A stretch of 40,024 nucleotides of DNA from Candolleomyces eurysporus (GCA_027579435.1 JANBPK010001267.1:1-40024); one strand, 5' to 3'; counted from the stretch's first letter, positions 9,586 through 21,957 are shown. Numbers and translations are program-made. The notes: generated from the letters alone by a model not told the origin.

Positions 9586-10723
9586 GAACGTCAGAGAGTA
9601 CACCATCGAATGGGATGAGTCACAGAGCTACCACCCGGCATTACAGAGCTGGCACGGTACGCTCATGCACCTCTCCATCCACGTCCCGCTCGACTTGCTC
9701 AACTCCTTCGTCACCGTCAAGCTCCCCCACCTCACCGACATCCAAATCTGCCTCAGCTCCAGTAACCTAACCCAACATCGACATTCACCTAGGCGGGTTC
9801 TTGGTGTTCCTCCGCAATCTCAAGGATACCTTGACCTCGATCTCAATCCAAACGACACCAAGCTCCGTGAACTTGGAGCTCCCCCGATTCTTCAAATACC
9901 TAGGCACCTTTCCCCACCTCCGTGCTATAGTCTTTACCATCCCTTTCGACGGAGCCCAGCTTTCCCTGGACCCCCAAGCATTCAGCTGCTTCATCCAGAA
10001 ACATGCTGCAACGCTCGAGTCACCATCCCTAAAGACCACGCACTGTGCCTCACATTCCGAACGCGTTGCTCCCGAATGTGTTAACTGGATCCACACAATC
10101 CTTTTCTCCATTCGGGCTCAGACTATTGGTGGTAGGCTTCCGGAACTCCAGCATGTTGCAGTGGCGTTGAGGCCTCTCAAAGCCCCTCTCCATGTCATCT
10201 GGGATTTCCTTGCCGTTCATTCGATCACCCTCAAGTCTATCACGTTGATGGATAGGGCGTTGGATTCGCCGGACGTTTGTGCTGTCTTGCCGGCGTTCTC
10301 GACTACCGGTGGGAGTGGGCTGGCGCAGTTCGTGTCGATGCCTCTGAGGAGCTTGGAGATGCGGATTGACGCGTTGAGCCCCAATTTCCTCAGTTTAATG
10401 GCGAGGAGGTTGCCATACCTTCAGAGTCTGAAGTCGGACCTTGTGGACAGGACGCAGATGTCGGGGTATGCCCGAAATTCGGTATGTTATCCTTTCTTGG
10501 TACGTGCAGGGACCATTGGACTGACACTGCATGATGATGATTGTTTTCCGTTTAGCGTCGATTCGTTCAAGATTTCGATGGGCTTGGGTTTGACGGAGGC
10601 AGCTGGGATCTTGGGCGCCTGGTCATGTCACCAGGTGCTGATGGATCTTGGATAGCCATGTTTGAACAGATACTCGTGCTCCGTATCCCCGGTCTGGATT
10701 CCATCGAAGAATTGGCGCCTTGA
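9586..10723 (+). pseudogene. F-box/LRR-like gene, 5'-truncated inverted copy C
   Basis: The gene begins abruptly at codons TNVREYTIEWDES, lacks exon 1 and the first part of exon 2, and lies on the + strand, unlike every other F-box copy. It has an in-frame deletion of nine residues (the stretch between QSYH and PALQSWHG) and a deletion of about 5 bp near 9774 that shifts the frame. Downstream it is well preserved: 9801 to the intron donor after YARNS, a normal intron, and a last exon reading LGRLVMSPGADGSWIAMFEQ and ending TGA at 10721-10723. Confidence 0.82.
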
Positions 10724-11184
10724 TCGTGCGGCACGCGTTGCAACCATACTCATCTTCCGCCGAGGACGGGCCAGTCACGCTTGGACACAACCCATCAAGA
10801 GTCAAGATACACGATTTATGATATTTACGACCCCTTTCATTCACCGCTCAGATCTACACAAACCTAATACCCCTCGCTCTTTCCACATCTTCTCTCTCTT
10901 CCCCACCGCAACTCATCACCTGGTTTCGATTCGAGCAGTTGTATTTTTATTTGTTAANTTTTTCGCTCTCGAACGCATGCACATCTAAGATAATGGATAA
11001 TTATTGTACTATTGGCATATCGTAGCAATTTCTTGCGGTTTTCGGAAGTCTACTAAACTGTCCTGTACTTGTATCCTCGGGTCCTTAATCTGTAATAGGA
11101 CAATGATATAGCAACAGAACGATGGAGGGTAGAGCGATGGAAGAGAGCAGATAGGTAATCAGTGAGATTCGGATTCGCGTCGGA
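10724..11184. other. Conserved flank, inverted, between F-box C and NACHT copy 3
   Basis: This is the inverted counterpart of the flank at 418-937: palindrome near 10925-10943, T-rich stretch near 10944-10965 (with an N), and the intron-like CTGTAATAG near 11090-11098. It is shortened next to the NACHT stop codon, about 60 bp being missing relative to other copies. No gene is supported. Confidence 0.55.
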
Positions 11185-13416
11185 CTAGAACTCTTTCCTC
11201 TCCTCCTCCTTCTCCGTGAAGCCATGTTCCTTATATCTTTCCTTCCACTTATCAAAATACGATTTCACAATATCTGCCAACTCGTCCTCGCGGAGATCAT
11301 CCTAGAGAAGAAACAGAAATTAGTTTGATATTCCGATGAAAAGAGATGTTCATACATTGAGGCGTTGGATAGCATCAAATGTAAAGCGCGCGAAGCGATA
11401 CCAGTAATCAGCTTCGAAGCGACCTCCCTCGACACAGGAGGGGAGTCTTTCTTCAATTCTTCCCCATCCGTTATTGCGGGTGAAATCAATGAGTCGAAGA
11501 TCATATGTGATTTGGTTGCTATGGTAGAGACACAGTTCACCGATGGTCCCAACAAAGCTGCCTGATCAAAGAAGGGATGTCAGAGACTTGGTCAGGATGG
11601 TTCACGGTGACTCACATTCCCCCAAGAAATCTTCCTGTTGAAGTAACTTCTGAAGACAAGACTCTACCACGTACTGGCGAACCCGCGTTTCCGAAACAAA
11701 TAAGTGCTGAGCGCGAAACTCGCTGTCCAAAAACTCGGAGAACGACAGGTGGTAGAACCCCATCACCTCCCTCACCTTGGTCCATCCGGGGGTTTGACGA
11801 ACAAAGACGAGTGAGTGCAGGTCAGAAAAAAGGACTCGATGACCCCCCTCTTCAAGGCTGATGATTTCATCGAAACCGCGAACAGAATTTTGGGCACCCA
11901 TGCGCACGTCAGAATTCATCTGGTGTGCCCGGACAAGTAGAAGAAAATCTCGTCCTTGATTGGTATCAACTGCCTCGTACAATTCCTTCGCAGTGGAAAG
12001 AATGTTCCTGTAAAGAATATCGAGGAGCTCCAATGGCCGAGTTTGTTGACCACCTTCGGGAGTCCAGTCGACGATTGCCCTGAGTCTATCCACCGGGGAG
12101 CCGCGGCGCTCCGATACGTATTTGACCACGGTCGCAGCGTAGACAAACTGCCCCGAAGCTGCCGCCACGAGCTTCTGGATGTCTTCCTGCGTGGGCCATT
12201 GAAGAGACTGCGCTCGGCGGTCGCGGCTTCGACTGCCGATCCCACGAAGTCTAGTCCATAAATAGCGACGAATATCACCCGTGGCATCGTACATGTCGCT
12301 GAGCTTGATGTGGTATGCGAGTTGGTAGAGGTAGCCTTCCGGATCGCTGTCCAGCGCGGTGCGGATGGCCCATTCCGGTCTGCTGCCGATGAATATACGG
12401 AATGGGAGATCGTTATCGAGGAGACAATGTTTGATGGTGGATAATAGTTCAGCTTGGTTGTCTTCCCCGGAGCACTCGTCGAGGCCATCAATCAGGATAG
12501 CGTGGGGGAAAGTACTGTTGTCCAGGCTCCCGCTTGCGCAGACGTGCTGGAAGGGGGCGACTATGAGGGTGTCCATCTGAGTTCTAAGGCGTTTCTTGAA
12601 GATGAGTGGGTTGTCTTCGATGGCCTTTCCAATGGCATTACGGAGGGCAGGATTGTGTAGGCCTAACTGACAAGCGATGGTCGGTATGACGCGGGACAAA
12701 TTGTTTCGAGTGGGGTCTGCTGCGGAAAAGAAGAATGCCGACCCAAGGGTGTTGGAATCTGAGCACTGTTCAGCAATTGTTTGCTGTAATGCTGATTTCC
12801 CTGCGCCTGCTGCGCCGGTCATACACAGCAAACGTTGGGGAGCTTCATGATCTTGAATCCAATCCATGAGTTCCTTGGTAACCTCGACACGAGTATCTTC
12901 ATCGCACTTTGGTGCATCGAATCGAGCATCTGAGTCGTGAAGAGCATTGGAGGCTACATTTTCCAACAGTGTCTTCCAGCCTGTTGAAGCAAGGTCATAT
13001 CAGTCATTGAGAAGATTCTGCAAACGTCTTTGTATACCTTCTCTCCGGCTATCCTCAAATGAATGGACATTGAAGTTGTCGATCTTGAAGTTCTGCGCAC
13101 TCGGGAATATCGACATGGCTGCGGTGTGCTCTACAGGTGGTGTGCGTCTGTGCGGTCTTGCTGCAGTGGACGGGCCCACGTCGGTAAAGGAGGGCGTCGG
13201 AGCCTCAGCCGCAATAATTGGACACGCCTTGGTCATCGTCAATCCCTTAGCCTTCTCCATCGGTATTGAGGTGCTGACATTGTCTGGAGAGGGCTCGGCT
13301 GTCGGTAGATCATGAGGGACTGGCTGTTTGTGTCTGTAACGTCGTTTGGATGAGGAGAGGAGGGTGCCACTATCACCAACGGACTCGACGCCTCTTTTCT
13401 TGGGATTTGAGGACAT
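11185..13416 (-). CDS. NACHT-domain STAND NTPase (copy 3, inverted)
   Basis: The protein is 688 aa from exons 13038-13416, 11616-12980, 11356-11561 and 11185-11301, all with standard borders. Walker A GAAGAGKS (residues 182-189), Walker B ILIDGLDEC and FRIFIGSRPEW are intact. Exon 1 has the same length as in the other copies (379 bp) but diverges strongly: MSSNPKKRGVESVGD, SSKRRYRHKQPVPHD, FTDVGPSTAARPHRR. It resembles the exon 1 relict at about 16600-16890 more than its neighbours, while exons 2-4 match the array. The donor of intron 1 is GTATAC, and the intron lacks the in-frame ATG present in the other copies. The C-terminal tail is longer and charged, ending KEEERKEF. Codons are missing in the TYDLRLIDF region relative to TYVDDLRLIDF elsewhere. 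It is the only live NACHT gene on this strand. Confidence 0.92.
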
Positions 13417-13580
13417 ACAGGCAGCTACAGAGATGAAGGCAGGAAGAGAAACGATTTTGGACCAACACAGCAACCGCCGAGCATTCCTGCGCTCGGGACC
13501 AATTGCAGTTTAGACACCGGTTTCGAGGACACCTGATCGACTGGGAGATGGTTCGCAGTTCGCGGCTCCAAGCGTAATCC
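13417..13580 (-). promoter_or_regulatory. Diverged leader of NACHT copy 3
   Basis: Reading on the - strand, GGTCCCGAGCGCAGGAATG recalls the array leader, and a pyrimidine tract ending CTCTGTAG just before the start codon matches the acceptor-like tract of the other copies. The rest is diverged. The leader is cut at about 13580, where a piece of NACHT exon 3 in the other orientation begins, so upstream control sequence may be missing. Confidence 0.4.
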
Positions 13581-13923
13581 TTGCGCTGCGTCGCTCCTCA
13601 AACAACCAAATAACATATGTCGACGATTCTCGACTCATTGATTTCACCCGCGATAACGGATGGGGAAGGATTGACGAGAGACTCTCATTCCACATTGAGA
13701 TGAAGCTGTTCCATGAGTGGTTTGGTTTGGCGCACTTCATCTTTAATGCTATCCAACGCCTCAAAATGTATGAACATCTCTTTTCATTGGAATATCAAAC
13801 TAATTTCTATTTCCTCTCTAGGATGATCTCCACGAGTACGAGTTGGGGGATATTGTGAACGCGTATTCTGATAAGTGGAAGGAAAGATATAGAATATATC
13901 GAACATATAGCTTCAAGGACTAG
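13581..13923 (+). pseudogene. NACHT 3' fragment at the right inversion junction
   Basis: Sequence resumes inside NACHT exon 3 (LRRSSNNQITYVDDSRLIDF) and continues through intron 3 and exon 4 to TAG at 13921-13923. Two extra bases precede the intron 3 donor (CTCAAAAT where the others have CTCAAT), which shifts the frame. Exon 4 is altered (GDIVNAYSDKWKERY and a changed tail). It has no promoter or NTPase core. It may be the right half of the gene whose left half is at 9116-9585, although the parts do not fit a single clean inversion. Confidence 0.8.
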
Positions 13924-14462
13924 GAGGAGGAGGAGGACTCAAGTTCTTCCCTTTCTTCTTAGTCTACACCGAGATGTGGGGAACTACGATCGGCCATGGC
14001 CTCACGACGCGAATCCGAATCTCACTGATTACCTATCTGCTCTCTTCTGTTGCTCTACCCTCCATCATTCTGTTGTTACATTATTATGTTATTACAGATT
14101 AAGGACCCAAGGATACAAGTACAGGATAGTTTTGTAGACTTCCTAAAACTACAACAAAATGCTACGATATGCCAATAGTACAATAATATCGATTACCCTA
14201 GATGTGCATGCGTTCGAGAGCAAAAAATTAACAAATAAAAATACAACTGCTCGAATCGAAAGCAGGTGGCGAGTTGCGGTGGGGGAAGAGAGAGAAGATG
14301 CGAAAAGAGCGAGGGGTACTAGGTTTGTGTAGATCCGAGCAGTGAATGGAAGGGGTCATAAATATCATAAATCATGTATCTTCACTCTTGATGGGTCGTC
14401 TCCAAGCGTGACTGGCCCGTCCTCGGCGGAAGACGACTATTATTGAAACGCGTGCCGCACGA
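13924..14462. other. Conserved flank between NACHT fragment and F-box D
   Basis: This is a copy of the flank at 418-937, with TTATTACAG near 14089-14097, the A-rich stretch near 14227-14245 and the palindrome at about 14247-14265. No gene is supported. Confidence 0.55.
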
Positions 14463-15711
14463 TCAAGGCGTCAATTCTTCAATGGAATCGAGACCGGGGA
14501 CACAGGGCACGAGTATGACGTGGAGGGGGCTTTGAGAGGCCTCAGCGCCAGCGCCACATACTGGAGTTCCGGAAGCCTACTTCCACCACCTCCACCGCCA
14601 ACAGTCCGAGCCCGAATGGAGGAAAGGATTGTTTGGATCCAGTTAATACATTCAGGAGCAACGCGTTCGGAATGCACGGCACAGCGCATGGTCTTTAGGG
14701 ATAGTGACTTGAGTGTTGCAGCTTGTTTCTGGATGGCTGAGGGCTGAACACTCGTGGATCCAGGGAAAGCTGGGCTCCGTCGAAGGGGACGATGAGGGCT
14801 ATAGCGTGGAGTTGGGGGAAGGTGCCGAGGTGTCTGAAGAACCGGGAAAGTCCCAGTGCACGGAGCTTGGTGTCGTTTGGATCGATATTGAGGTCAAGGT
14901 GTCCTTGAGATTGTGGAGGAATGCCAAGAATCGTCGAGATGGATGTCGATTTCCTGTCGGGTTAGTTCACCGGAGCTGAGGCAGACGTGGATGTCAGCGA
15001 GGTGGGGGAACTTGACGGTGAAGGAGTTGAGCAAATCGAGCGGAACGTAGATGGAGAGGCGCGTTAGGGTGCCGTGCCAACTCTGTAATGCCGGATGCAG
15101 GAACGACAGGAACAACCTGGCATGGTAGTTCTGTGACTCGTCCCATTCGATATCGTGCTCTCTGACGTTGGTGAGAACGGATGTCAGGGGGCTGATGCGG
15201 TTGAGGGCCTTCTCCATGCGCTTCTCGAACCGTTTCCTCGCCTGGGACCGTATATATTCCGGGTGGAAGAGCATTGCGACGCTGTCGAGCGCATTCTGTT
15301 CCGCTTTGGTATGTGTCTGTCTTGGGCTATATGAGCCACGGCTTGATGTGGACGCATCTTACGACGTCTGCAATCCACCGACTGTCCCTATTCCACATTC
15401 ATTGGATCAAATGAAACGGATGAGAACATTTTAACTCACTGAACGTGGCCCCACAGACGCTCTGACTCTTTATCGGCCCTCATAAAGACAACCCGCTTGT
15501 ATTGTTCCTTGATCCACACCTCATAGAAGACCGGATAGACAGTGCGGGAGCTCCATAGCGTCAGGAACTTGAGCAGGGATCCTGCAGACGATGGAGAGCA
15601 TTTTTGATGCGGGTTTGCGTTCTTCAAGCTGGGTTGATCGTTGGTCAATTCGGTGAGCCATTCTTGCCGATTTTCACACGCTTTTGCCGGGCTCTGATCT
15701 TTTCTCGTCAA
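14463..15711 (-). pseudogene. F-box/LRR-like gene, broken copy D
   Basis: Exon 1 (15436-15711) is readable to KESERLWGHVQ and keeps an intact splice donor, but its F-box core is out of frame. Exon 2 is split among frames (15184-15378, 14894-15274, 14471-14689). A deletion of roughly 0.4 kb joins the LRPLKAP region directly to the last exon near 14517, removing the last intron and the LRR-like segment ending MSGYARNS. It cannot encode the full protein. Confidence 0.82.
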
Positions 15712-16500
15712 TCAATCGCAATCTTGACCAAGTAGCTTTGATTCTCTGTGTGAGTACTGCTAGTACTGCATTGCTGCATCGTATCTGCTCAAGCCCAGTG
15801 CATACTAATCGTCAAGTCCCACATCCATCCTCAAGCAAGATAACAGCTATTAATACTGGCGTCTGGATTCTTCATCGATACTTCCGGTTTGAAAGGTTGA
15901 CGCTTCTACACGTTTGCCTTGGTTTCCTCCAATTTATAGTGAGATCATTCTGCTTGCGAAGATAGATGACAGTAACTCTAAGCTCGTCCTTAGCAATGTC
16001 AGATGTTCGCCTTAACTTTCAGCTTTGCACGTATCATTCTATTAAGCGACGATTACTTGGCAATTAATTCATTTCCTGAGCATGATTCTATTATGCCTCC
16101 ATTCACCCTTTGACCTTAACTGCCCGACAACCTGGCAATAATCTGATCTCCGTAAATCCTAATCGACACATAAGAAGCAAAGGTAGCAGGGCATCGTATG
16201 CAAACTCGAAAACACCGATGAGAAACTCGACCGAAACGCGACCGTACTGGTCAAATAAAGCAGCCTATAAGCTGGGGTGTGTAGACTCGGAGCAGCACCC
16301 GGATCGCAGAATCGGAGCCGAACGTAAAGAAAACAGGAAGGTCACCAGTTGGATATAGAAAGTGAGGAATCGCATTCGTGGTAGCAGTAATATTTCCACT
16401 CAGCGATACCCAGCCTGTCAGCAGACGGCTGCGTAACCTGAACCAAAGAGCCTACAATCAAGGATAGCAGACGTGAGCAAAGACGCAACCACAAAAGGCT
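15712..16500. other. Intergenic, upstream of F-box D and the NACHT relict
   Basis: The first 500 bp or so match 2591-3135. About 16240-16400 is the reverse complement of 3136-3296. An ORF at 16110-16358 crosses these blocks and has no recognisable product. I see no gene. Confidence 0.55.
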
Positions 16501-17455
16501 TGCCGCAGTGCGTGATGGAAGGCCATCGAAGGTATGCAAACGCATTTCAAGTCGCCTGGAAAATCATGGACTCACTCTTTAGAATTAGGGATCACGCAAT
16601 ACAACTCCTGCGTATTGTGTGCTTGGTTCAAGAGTCTATGCGTTGGCCCGGGCAATCGATCTGTGATGCGACGGGATCTAGACCGCACAGGAGTAAGGGA
16701 TCCACGGTGACCAAGGCGACCCGAGCGGCTAAGGATCCGACCCCGCCCCTTTCCAATGTGGCCCCGTCCATTGGTGCAACCGCCTGCAGACACCTACAGC
16801 ACACTGCAGTCGTATCGATGTCTTTGAATGCCCGGAACTTTAGCGTCGATGGGATGAGCATCCGTTCATGCCAACATGTCCATACTGATAATATACCTCT
16901 GGATGAGGGATGCTCCAAGAATCTTTTAACAACTGTCTTTTATTTTTCTGGTACTCGAATCCTGAAACATCGCCTCTAATGCACTTCATGACCCGGCTGT
17001 TCAATTGGACTCACCGAAATGTGATGAAGACATTTGCCTTAAAGTTCTGTAATTCCAATGTACTAATGGATTGGATCCAAGCTCATGACGCTCACAAGCA
17101 TCTCCTTTGTATAGCTGGAGCAGCAGGAGCGGAAAGTCAGCATTACAGCAAACAATAGCTGAATGGCAACATTCTTTTTCTCTGCGGGAGACCCCACTCG
17201 ATGCAGCTTGAGCTTCCACCCTGTTGCCACCAGGACGTGCCAACTAGGTCCACGTCGTTCCACCCTCCATGATACCGTTGCAAATTTAATCGAAGGAGAT
17301 CTACTCACCTCCAGGAAAAGGCACAAGCTCCAGATGGACGGACTCGCAGTTGCCCTATTGAACAGATCCCAAAGAGAAAGATTGAGAGGTAAGGAAGGCA
17401 GGCCGAGAGAGCTTAGGCTCGACTCAACTCGGAGTTCGTCTAGATCCGACGGTTT
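16501..17455 (+). pseudogene. NACHT relict upstream of NACHT copy 4, most complete
   Basis: Unlike the other relicts, this one keeps an exon 1 remnant. Around 16700-16870 one frame reads STVTKATRAAKDPTPPLSNV and then MSLNARNFSVDGMSIRSC, similar to the exon 1 of NACHT copy 3 (MTKACPIIAAEAPTPSFTDV and MSIFPSAQNFKIDN). After an intron-like gap, exon 2 reads LMDWIQAHDAHKHLLCIAGA near 17065-17124. The Walker A is then frameshifted by a missing base, and FFFSAGDPTR is in a new frame. It ends before Walker B. The lesion in Walker A is shared with the other relicts. Confidence 0.75.
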
Positions 17456-17610
17456 AGTGATTTGGGGCCAGCGTCTAAACAAGCGCCAGCTCCTGGAATA
17501 AGTGATGGTCCGAGCGCGGGAATGTTCTGCCTCATGTTGGCTGTTCTGGGGCCAACCTCTTCCTTCCAACCTCTAACTCTCATCTAGGCTTCATCGCTGG
17601 GGTCGCCCAT
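17456..17610 (+). promoter_or_regulatory. Conserved leader of NACHT copy 4
   Basis: This is the array leader, with GATGGTCCGAGCGCGGGAAT near 17504-17523 and the CTCATCTAG acceptor-like tract at about 17579-17587, 23 bp before the start codon. Confidence 0.45.
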
Positions 17611-19816
17611 ATGCCTCCGAAGCCAAAGAAACGCGGCATCAAGTCTATTGTTGATGGCTTTGGCTCCCTGTTTTCCTCCAGGCGTCGCGGGGATGAGCAG
17701 CCGATTGCTCACGATCAGCCAACCGTGGAAGGTTCGCCAGGGAATCTTCATGCCTCATCATCCTTGGAGGAGCGGGAGGGCCCTACCGCGGGGGCTGCGA
17801 TACTGGTCAGCGCACCTGAGCATCCATTGTCGTCCCATTCCAGTGGGGATCCTTCAATGGCAGGTGCAAAGGATCACAGACGCCCACCACTCATGGAACA
17901 TAACCCACCCATGTCGATATTTCCGAATGCGCAGAACTTCAAGATCGACAACGTCAATGTCAATTCATTTGAGGATAGCCAGAAAGGAGGTATGTAGAGA
18001 TGCTTGGAGAATCGTCTTCGACTGCTGATGACTTCGTCCTGACAGGCTGGAAGATGCTATTGAAAAATATAGCCTCCAACGCTCTTCATGACTCGAGTGC
18101 TCGATTCGACGCACCAAAATGCGATGAAGGCACCCGCGTCGAGGTTACCAAGGAGCTCATGGATTGGATGCAAGATCGTGAAGCCCCGCAACGTTTACTG
18201 TGTATGACCGGTGCAGCAGGAGCGGGGAAATCAGCGTTGCAGCAGACTATCGCTGGAAAATGCTCGAAGTCCAATACCCTTGGGTCGGCGTTCTTCTTTT
18301 CCGCGGCAGACCCCACTCGAAACGACTTGACTCACATCGTGCCGACTATCGCTTGCCAACTAGGCCTACGCAATCCTGCCCTCCGTGATGCCATTGGAAA
18401 GGCCATCGAAGACGACCCACTCATCTTCAAGAAAACCCTTGGAATTCAGATGGACACCCTCATAGTCGCCCCTTTCCAGCGCGTCTGTGCAAGCGGGGCC
18501 CTGGACAGCAGTACATTCCCACATGCAATCCTGATCGATGGCCTCGACGAGTGCCGTGGGGAAGACAACCAAGATGAGCTATTATCCAGCATCAAACATT
18601 GTCTCCTTGAGAACGATCTCCCATTCCGGATTTTCATCGCCAGCAGACCAGAATGGGCCATCCGTACCGCGCTGGACAACGACCCGGAAGGCTACCTCTA
18701 CCGACTCGCATACCACATCAAACTCAGCGACATGTACGATGCCACCGGTGATATTCGCCGCTATTTGTGGACTAGACTTCGTGGAATCGGCAGTCGAAGC
18801 CGTGACCGCCGAGCGCAGTCTCCTCTATGGCCTACAAAGGAAGACATCGAGAAGCTCGTGGCGGCAGCTTCGGGACAGTTTGTCTATGCTGCGACGGTGG
18901 TCAAATACGTATCAGAGCGGCGCGGCTCCCCGGTGGATCGACTCAGGGCAATCATCGACTGGACTCCCGAAGGTGGTCAACAAACTCGGCCATTGGAAGT
19001 CCTTGATATCCTTTACAGGAACATTCTCTCCACCGCGAAGGAATTGTACGAGGCTGTCGACACCAATCGAGGACGAGATTTCCTTCTACTTGTCCGGGCA
19101 CACCAGATGAATGCTAACCATCGCATCGATAGGACCAGAAATAGCACTCGCGATTTCGATGAAATCATCAGCCTTGAAGAGGGAGGTCATCAAGTCCTTT
19201 TTTCCGACCTGCACTCACTTGTCTTCGTTCATCAAAGACCGATAATGACCAGGGTGCGGGAGGAGATGCGTTTCTATCACCTGTCGTTTTCCGAGTTTTT
19301 GGACAGTGAGCTTCGCGCTCAGCACTTATTCGTTTCGGAAACGCGGGTTCGCCAGTACGTGGTAGAGTCTTGTCTTCAGAAGTTACTTCAACAGGAAGAT
19401 TTCTTGAGGGACTGTGAGTCACCGTGATCCATCCTGGCCAAGTCTCTGACATCCTTTTTTTATCAGGGAGCTTTGATAGCATCGTCGAGGCACTGTTTCG
19501 CTACTCTAACAACCAAATTACATATGTCGACGATTTTCAACTCATTGATTTTACCCGCAATGACGGGTGGGGAAGAATTGACGAAAGACTCTCATCCCAC
19601 GTTGAGAGAGACCTGTTCAATCGGTGGTCTGGCTTGGCGCACTTCACCTCTAATGCGATCCAACACCTCAATGTATGAACATCTCTTTTCATTGGAATAT
19701 CGAACTAATTTCTGTTTCCTCTCTAGGATGATCTCCACGAGCACGAGTTGGCAGATATTGTGAAATCGTATTCTGATAAGTGGAAGGAAAGATATAAGGA
19801 AAATGGCTTCAGGTAG
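17611..19816 (+). CDS. NACHT-domain STAND NTPase (copy 4)
   Basis: The protein is 680 aa from exons 17611-17989, 18046-19413, 19467-19672 and 19727-19816. Walker A is GAAGAGKS, followed by KCSKSNTLGSAFFFSAADPT. Walker B is ILIDGLDEC followed by RGEDNQ, where most copies have SGE. FRIFIASRPEW and DIRRYLWTRLR are conserved. This copy belongs with copies 3 and 5 in the segment before Walker B (MDTLIVAPFQRVCASGALDS). Its variable patches read NANHRIDRTRNSTRD, RPIMTRVREEM and ERDLFNRWSGLAH. It has the shortest C-terminus of the complete genes, ending KENGFR. The start codon is the first ATG after the leader and is shared by copies 1, 2, 5 and 6. Intron 1 contains an ATG in frame with exon 2 (at 18000). 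Confidence 0.93.
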
Positions 19817-20339
19817 CAGTAGGAGGACTCAAGTTCTTCCCTTTCATCTTAGTCCACACCGAGATGTGGGGAACTACCATCGGCCATGGCCTCGCGACGC
19901 GAATCCGAATCTTACCGATTACCTATCTGGTCTCTTCTGTCGCTCTACTCTCCATCATTCTGTTGTTACATTATTATTTTATTATAGATTAAGGACCCGA
20001 GGATACAAGTACAGGATAGTTTAGTAGACTCCCGAAAACTACAACGATATGCCAATAGTACAATAATCATCGATTACCCTAGATGTGCATGCGTTCGAAA
20101 GCGAAAAATTAACAAATAAAAATACAACTGTTCGAATCGAAAGCAGGTGACGAGTTGCGGTGGGGGAAGAGAGAGAAGATGCGAAAAGAGCGAGGGGTGT
20201 TAGTTTCGTGTAGATCCGAGCAGTGAATGGAAGGGGTCATAAATATCATAAATCGTGTATCTTGACTCTTGATGGGTCGTGTCCAAGCGTGACTGGCCCG
20301 TCGTCGGCGGAAGATGAGTATTGTCGCAACGCCGCACGA
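19817..20339. other. Conserved flank between NACHT copy 4 and F-box E
   Basis: This is a copy of the flank at 418-937. The ORF at 19803-20024, overlapping the NACHT stop in another frame, is open here but broken after copy 6, so it is not called as a gene. Confidence 0.55.
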
Positions 20340-21957
20340 TCAAGGCGTCAGTTCTTCAATGGAATCAAGACCGGGGACACGGGGCACGAGTATCTCCTCA
20401 AACGCGGCTATCCAAGATCTATCAGCACCTGGTGACATGGCCAGGCGCCCAAGATCCCAACCGGATCCGTCGAACCCAAGCGCATTGAGATCCTGCACAA
20501 ATCGATGCTAGACGCAAAACAACCATCATCATGCAGTGTCAGTTCAAAGGTCCCTGCACATACCAAGAAAGGATAACATACCGAATTCCGGGCATAGCCC
20601 GACATCTGCGTTCTGTCCACAAGGTCCAGCTTCAAGCTCTGCAGGTAGGGCAGCCTCCTCGCCATTAGACTGAGGAAATTGGGGCTCAACGCGTCGATCC
20701 GCATCTCCAAGCTCCTCAGGGGCATCGACACAAACTGCGCCAGCCCACTCCCACCGATAGTCGAGAACGCCGGCAAGACGGCGCAAACGTCCGGCAGGTC
20801 CAGCGCCCTGTCCATTAACGTGATAGACTTGAGGGTGGTCGAGTGAGCAGCAAGGAAATCGGAAATGACGTGGAGGAGGGCTTTGAGAAGCCTCAGCGCC
20901 ACCGCCACATGCTGGAGTTCTGGAAGCCTACTTCCACCACCGCCGCCGCCAACAGTCTGAGCCCGAATGGAGGAAAGGATTGTTTGGATCCAGTTGATAC
21001 ATTCGGGAGCGACGCGTCCGGAATGCATAGCACAGCGCGCGGTCTTTAGCGAGAGTGACTTGAGCGTTGCAGCGTGTTTCTGGACGAAGCGGCTGAATGC
21101 TTGTGGATCCAGGAAAGCTGGGCTCTGTCAAATGGGATGGTAAGGGCTATAGCACGGAGGTGATGGAAGGTGCCGAGGTATCTGAAGAACCGGGACAGCT
21201 CCAAGTGCTCAAAGCTTGATGTCGTTTGGATCGAGATCGAGGTCGAGGTGTCCTTGAGATTGTGGAGGAACATCAAGAACCCGTCGAGGTGGATGTCGAT
21301 CTCCCGTCAGGTTAGGTTACCGGAGCTGAGGCAGATGTGGATATCGCTGAGGTGAGGAAGCTTGACGGTGACGAAGGAGTTGAGCAAATCGAGCGGAACG
21401 TCGATCGAGAGGATTAAGGTGCCGTTCCATCTCTGCAATGCCGGTTGCAGGAACGATAGAAACAAACCGGCGTGGTAGTTCTGTGACTCATCTCCTTCGA
21501 TAGTGTAGTCTCTGACGTTGGTGAGGGTGGAGATCAGGGTGCTGACGCGGTTGAAAGCCTTCTCCATATGCTTCTCGAACCTTTTCTTCGCCTGGGACCG
21601 TATATATTCCGGGTGAAAGAGCATGGCTACGCTGTTGAGCGCATTCTCTGTTCGGCTCTGGTATGTATCCGTCTTCGGCCTTACGAGCCACGGTTTGGTC
21701 TGGACTCATTCACGACTTTCGCAATCTACTGACTCTCCCTATTCCACGTTCATTAGATCAAGCGAAACGGATACGACCATTGCAACTCACTGGACGTCGC
21801 CCCCAGACGCTTTGACTCCTTATCCCCTCGTAAAGACAACCCGCTTGTACTTCTCCTTGATTCAGCCCTCATAGAAGACTGGATGGATAGTGGAGGCGCT
21901 CCGTAACGTTTCTGGAGACAGAAGTGCGCAGATGTGACGCAGAACATCCTCATTTAT
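20340..21957 (-). pseudogene. F-box/LRR-like gene, broken copy E
   Basis: This is the closest relative of the intact copy, but it carries several lesions. The start codon is changed from ATG to ATA (21955-21957), a stop replaces Trp before IKEKYK in exon 1, a stop lies at the NLTRREI site in exon 2 (about 21306), and one C is missing near 21116 in the AQLSLDPQ segment. The C-terminal half (20408-21028) and the last exon are well preserved and end at the equivalent stop. The copy lies next to a truncated copy of the hydrolase, as the intact F-box gene lies next to the real one. Confidence 0.85.

Noticed and set aside
16110..16358. ORF of 82 codons upstream of the NACHT relict
   Set aside because: It crosses the block that is inverted in the other copy, has no counterpart in frame there, and has no recognisable domain.
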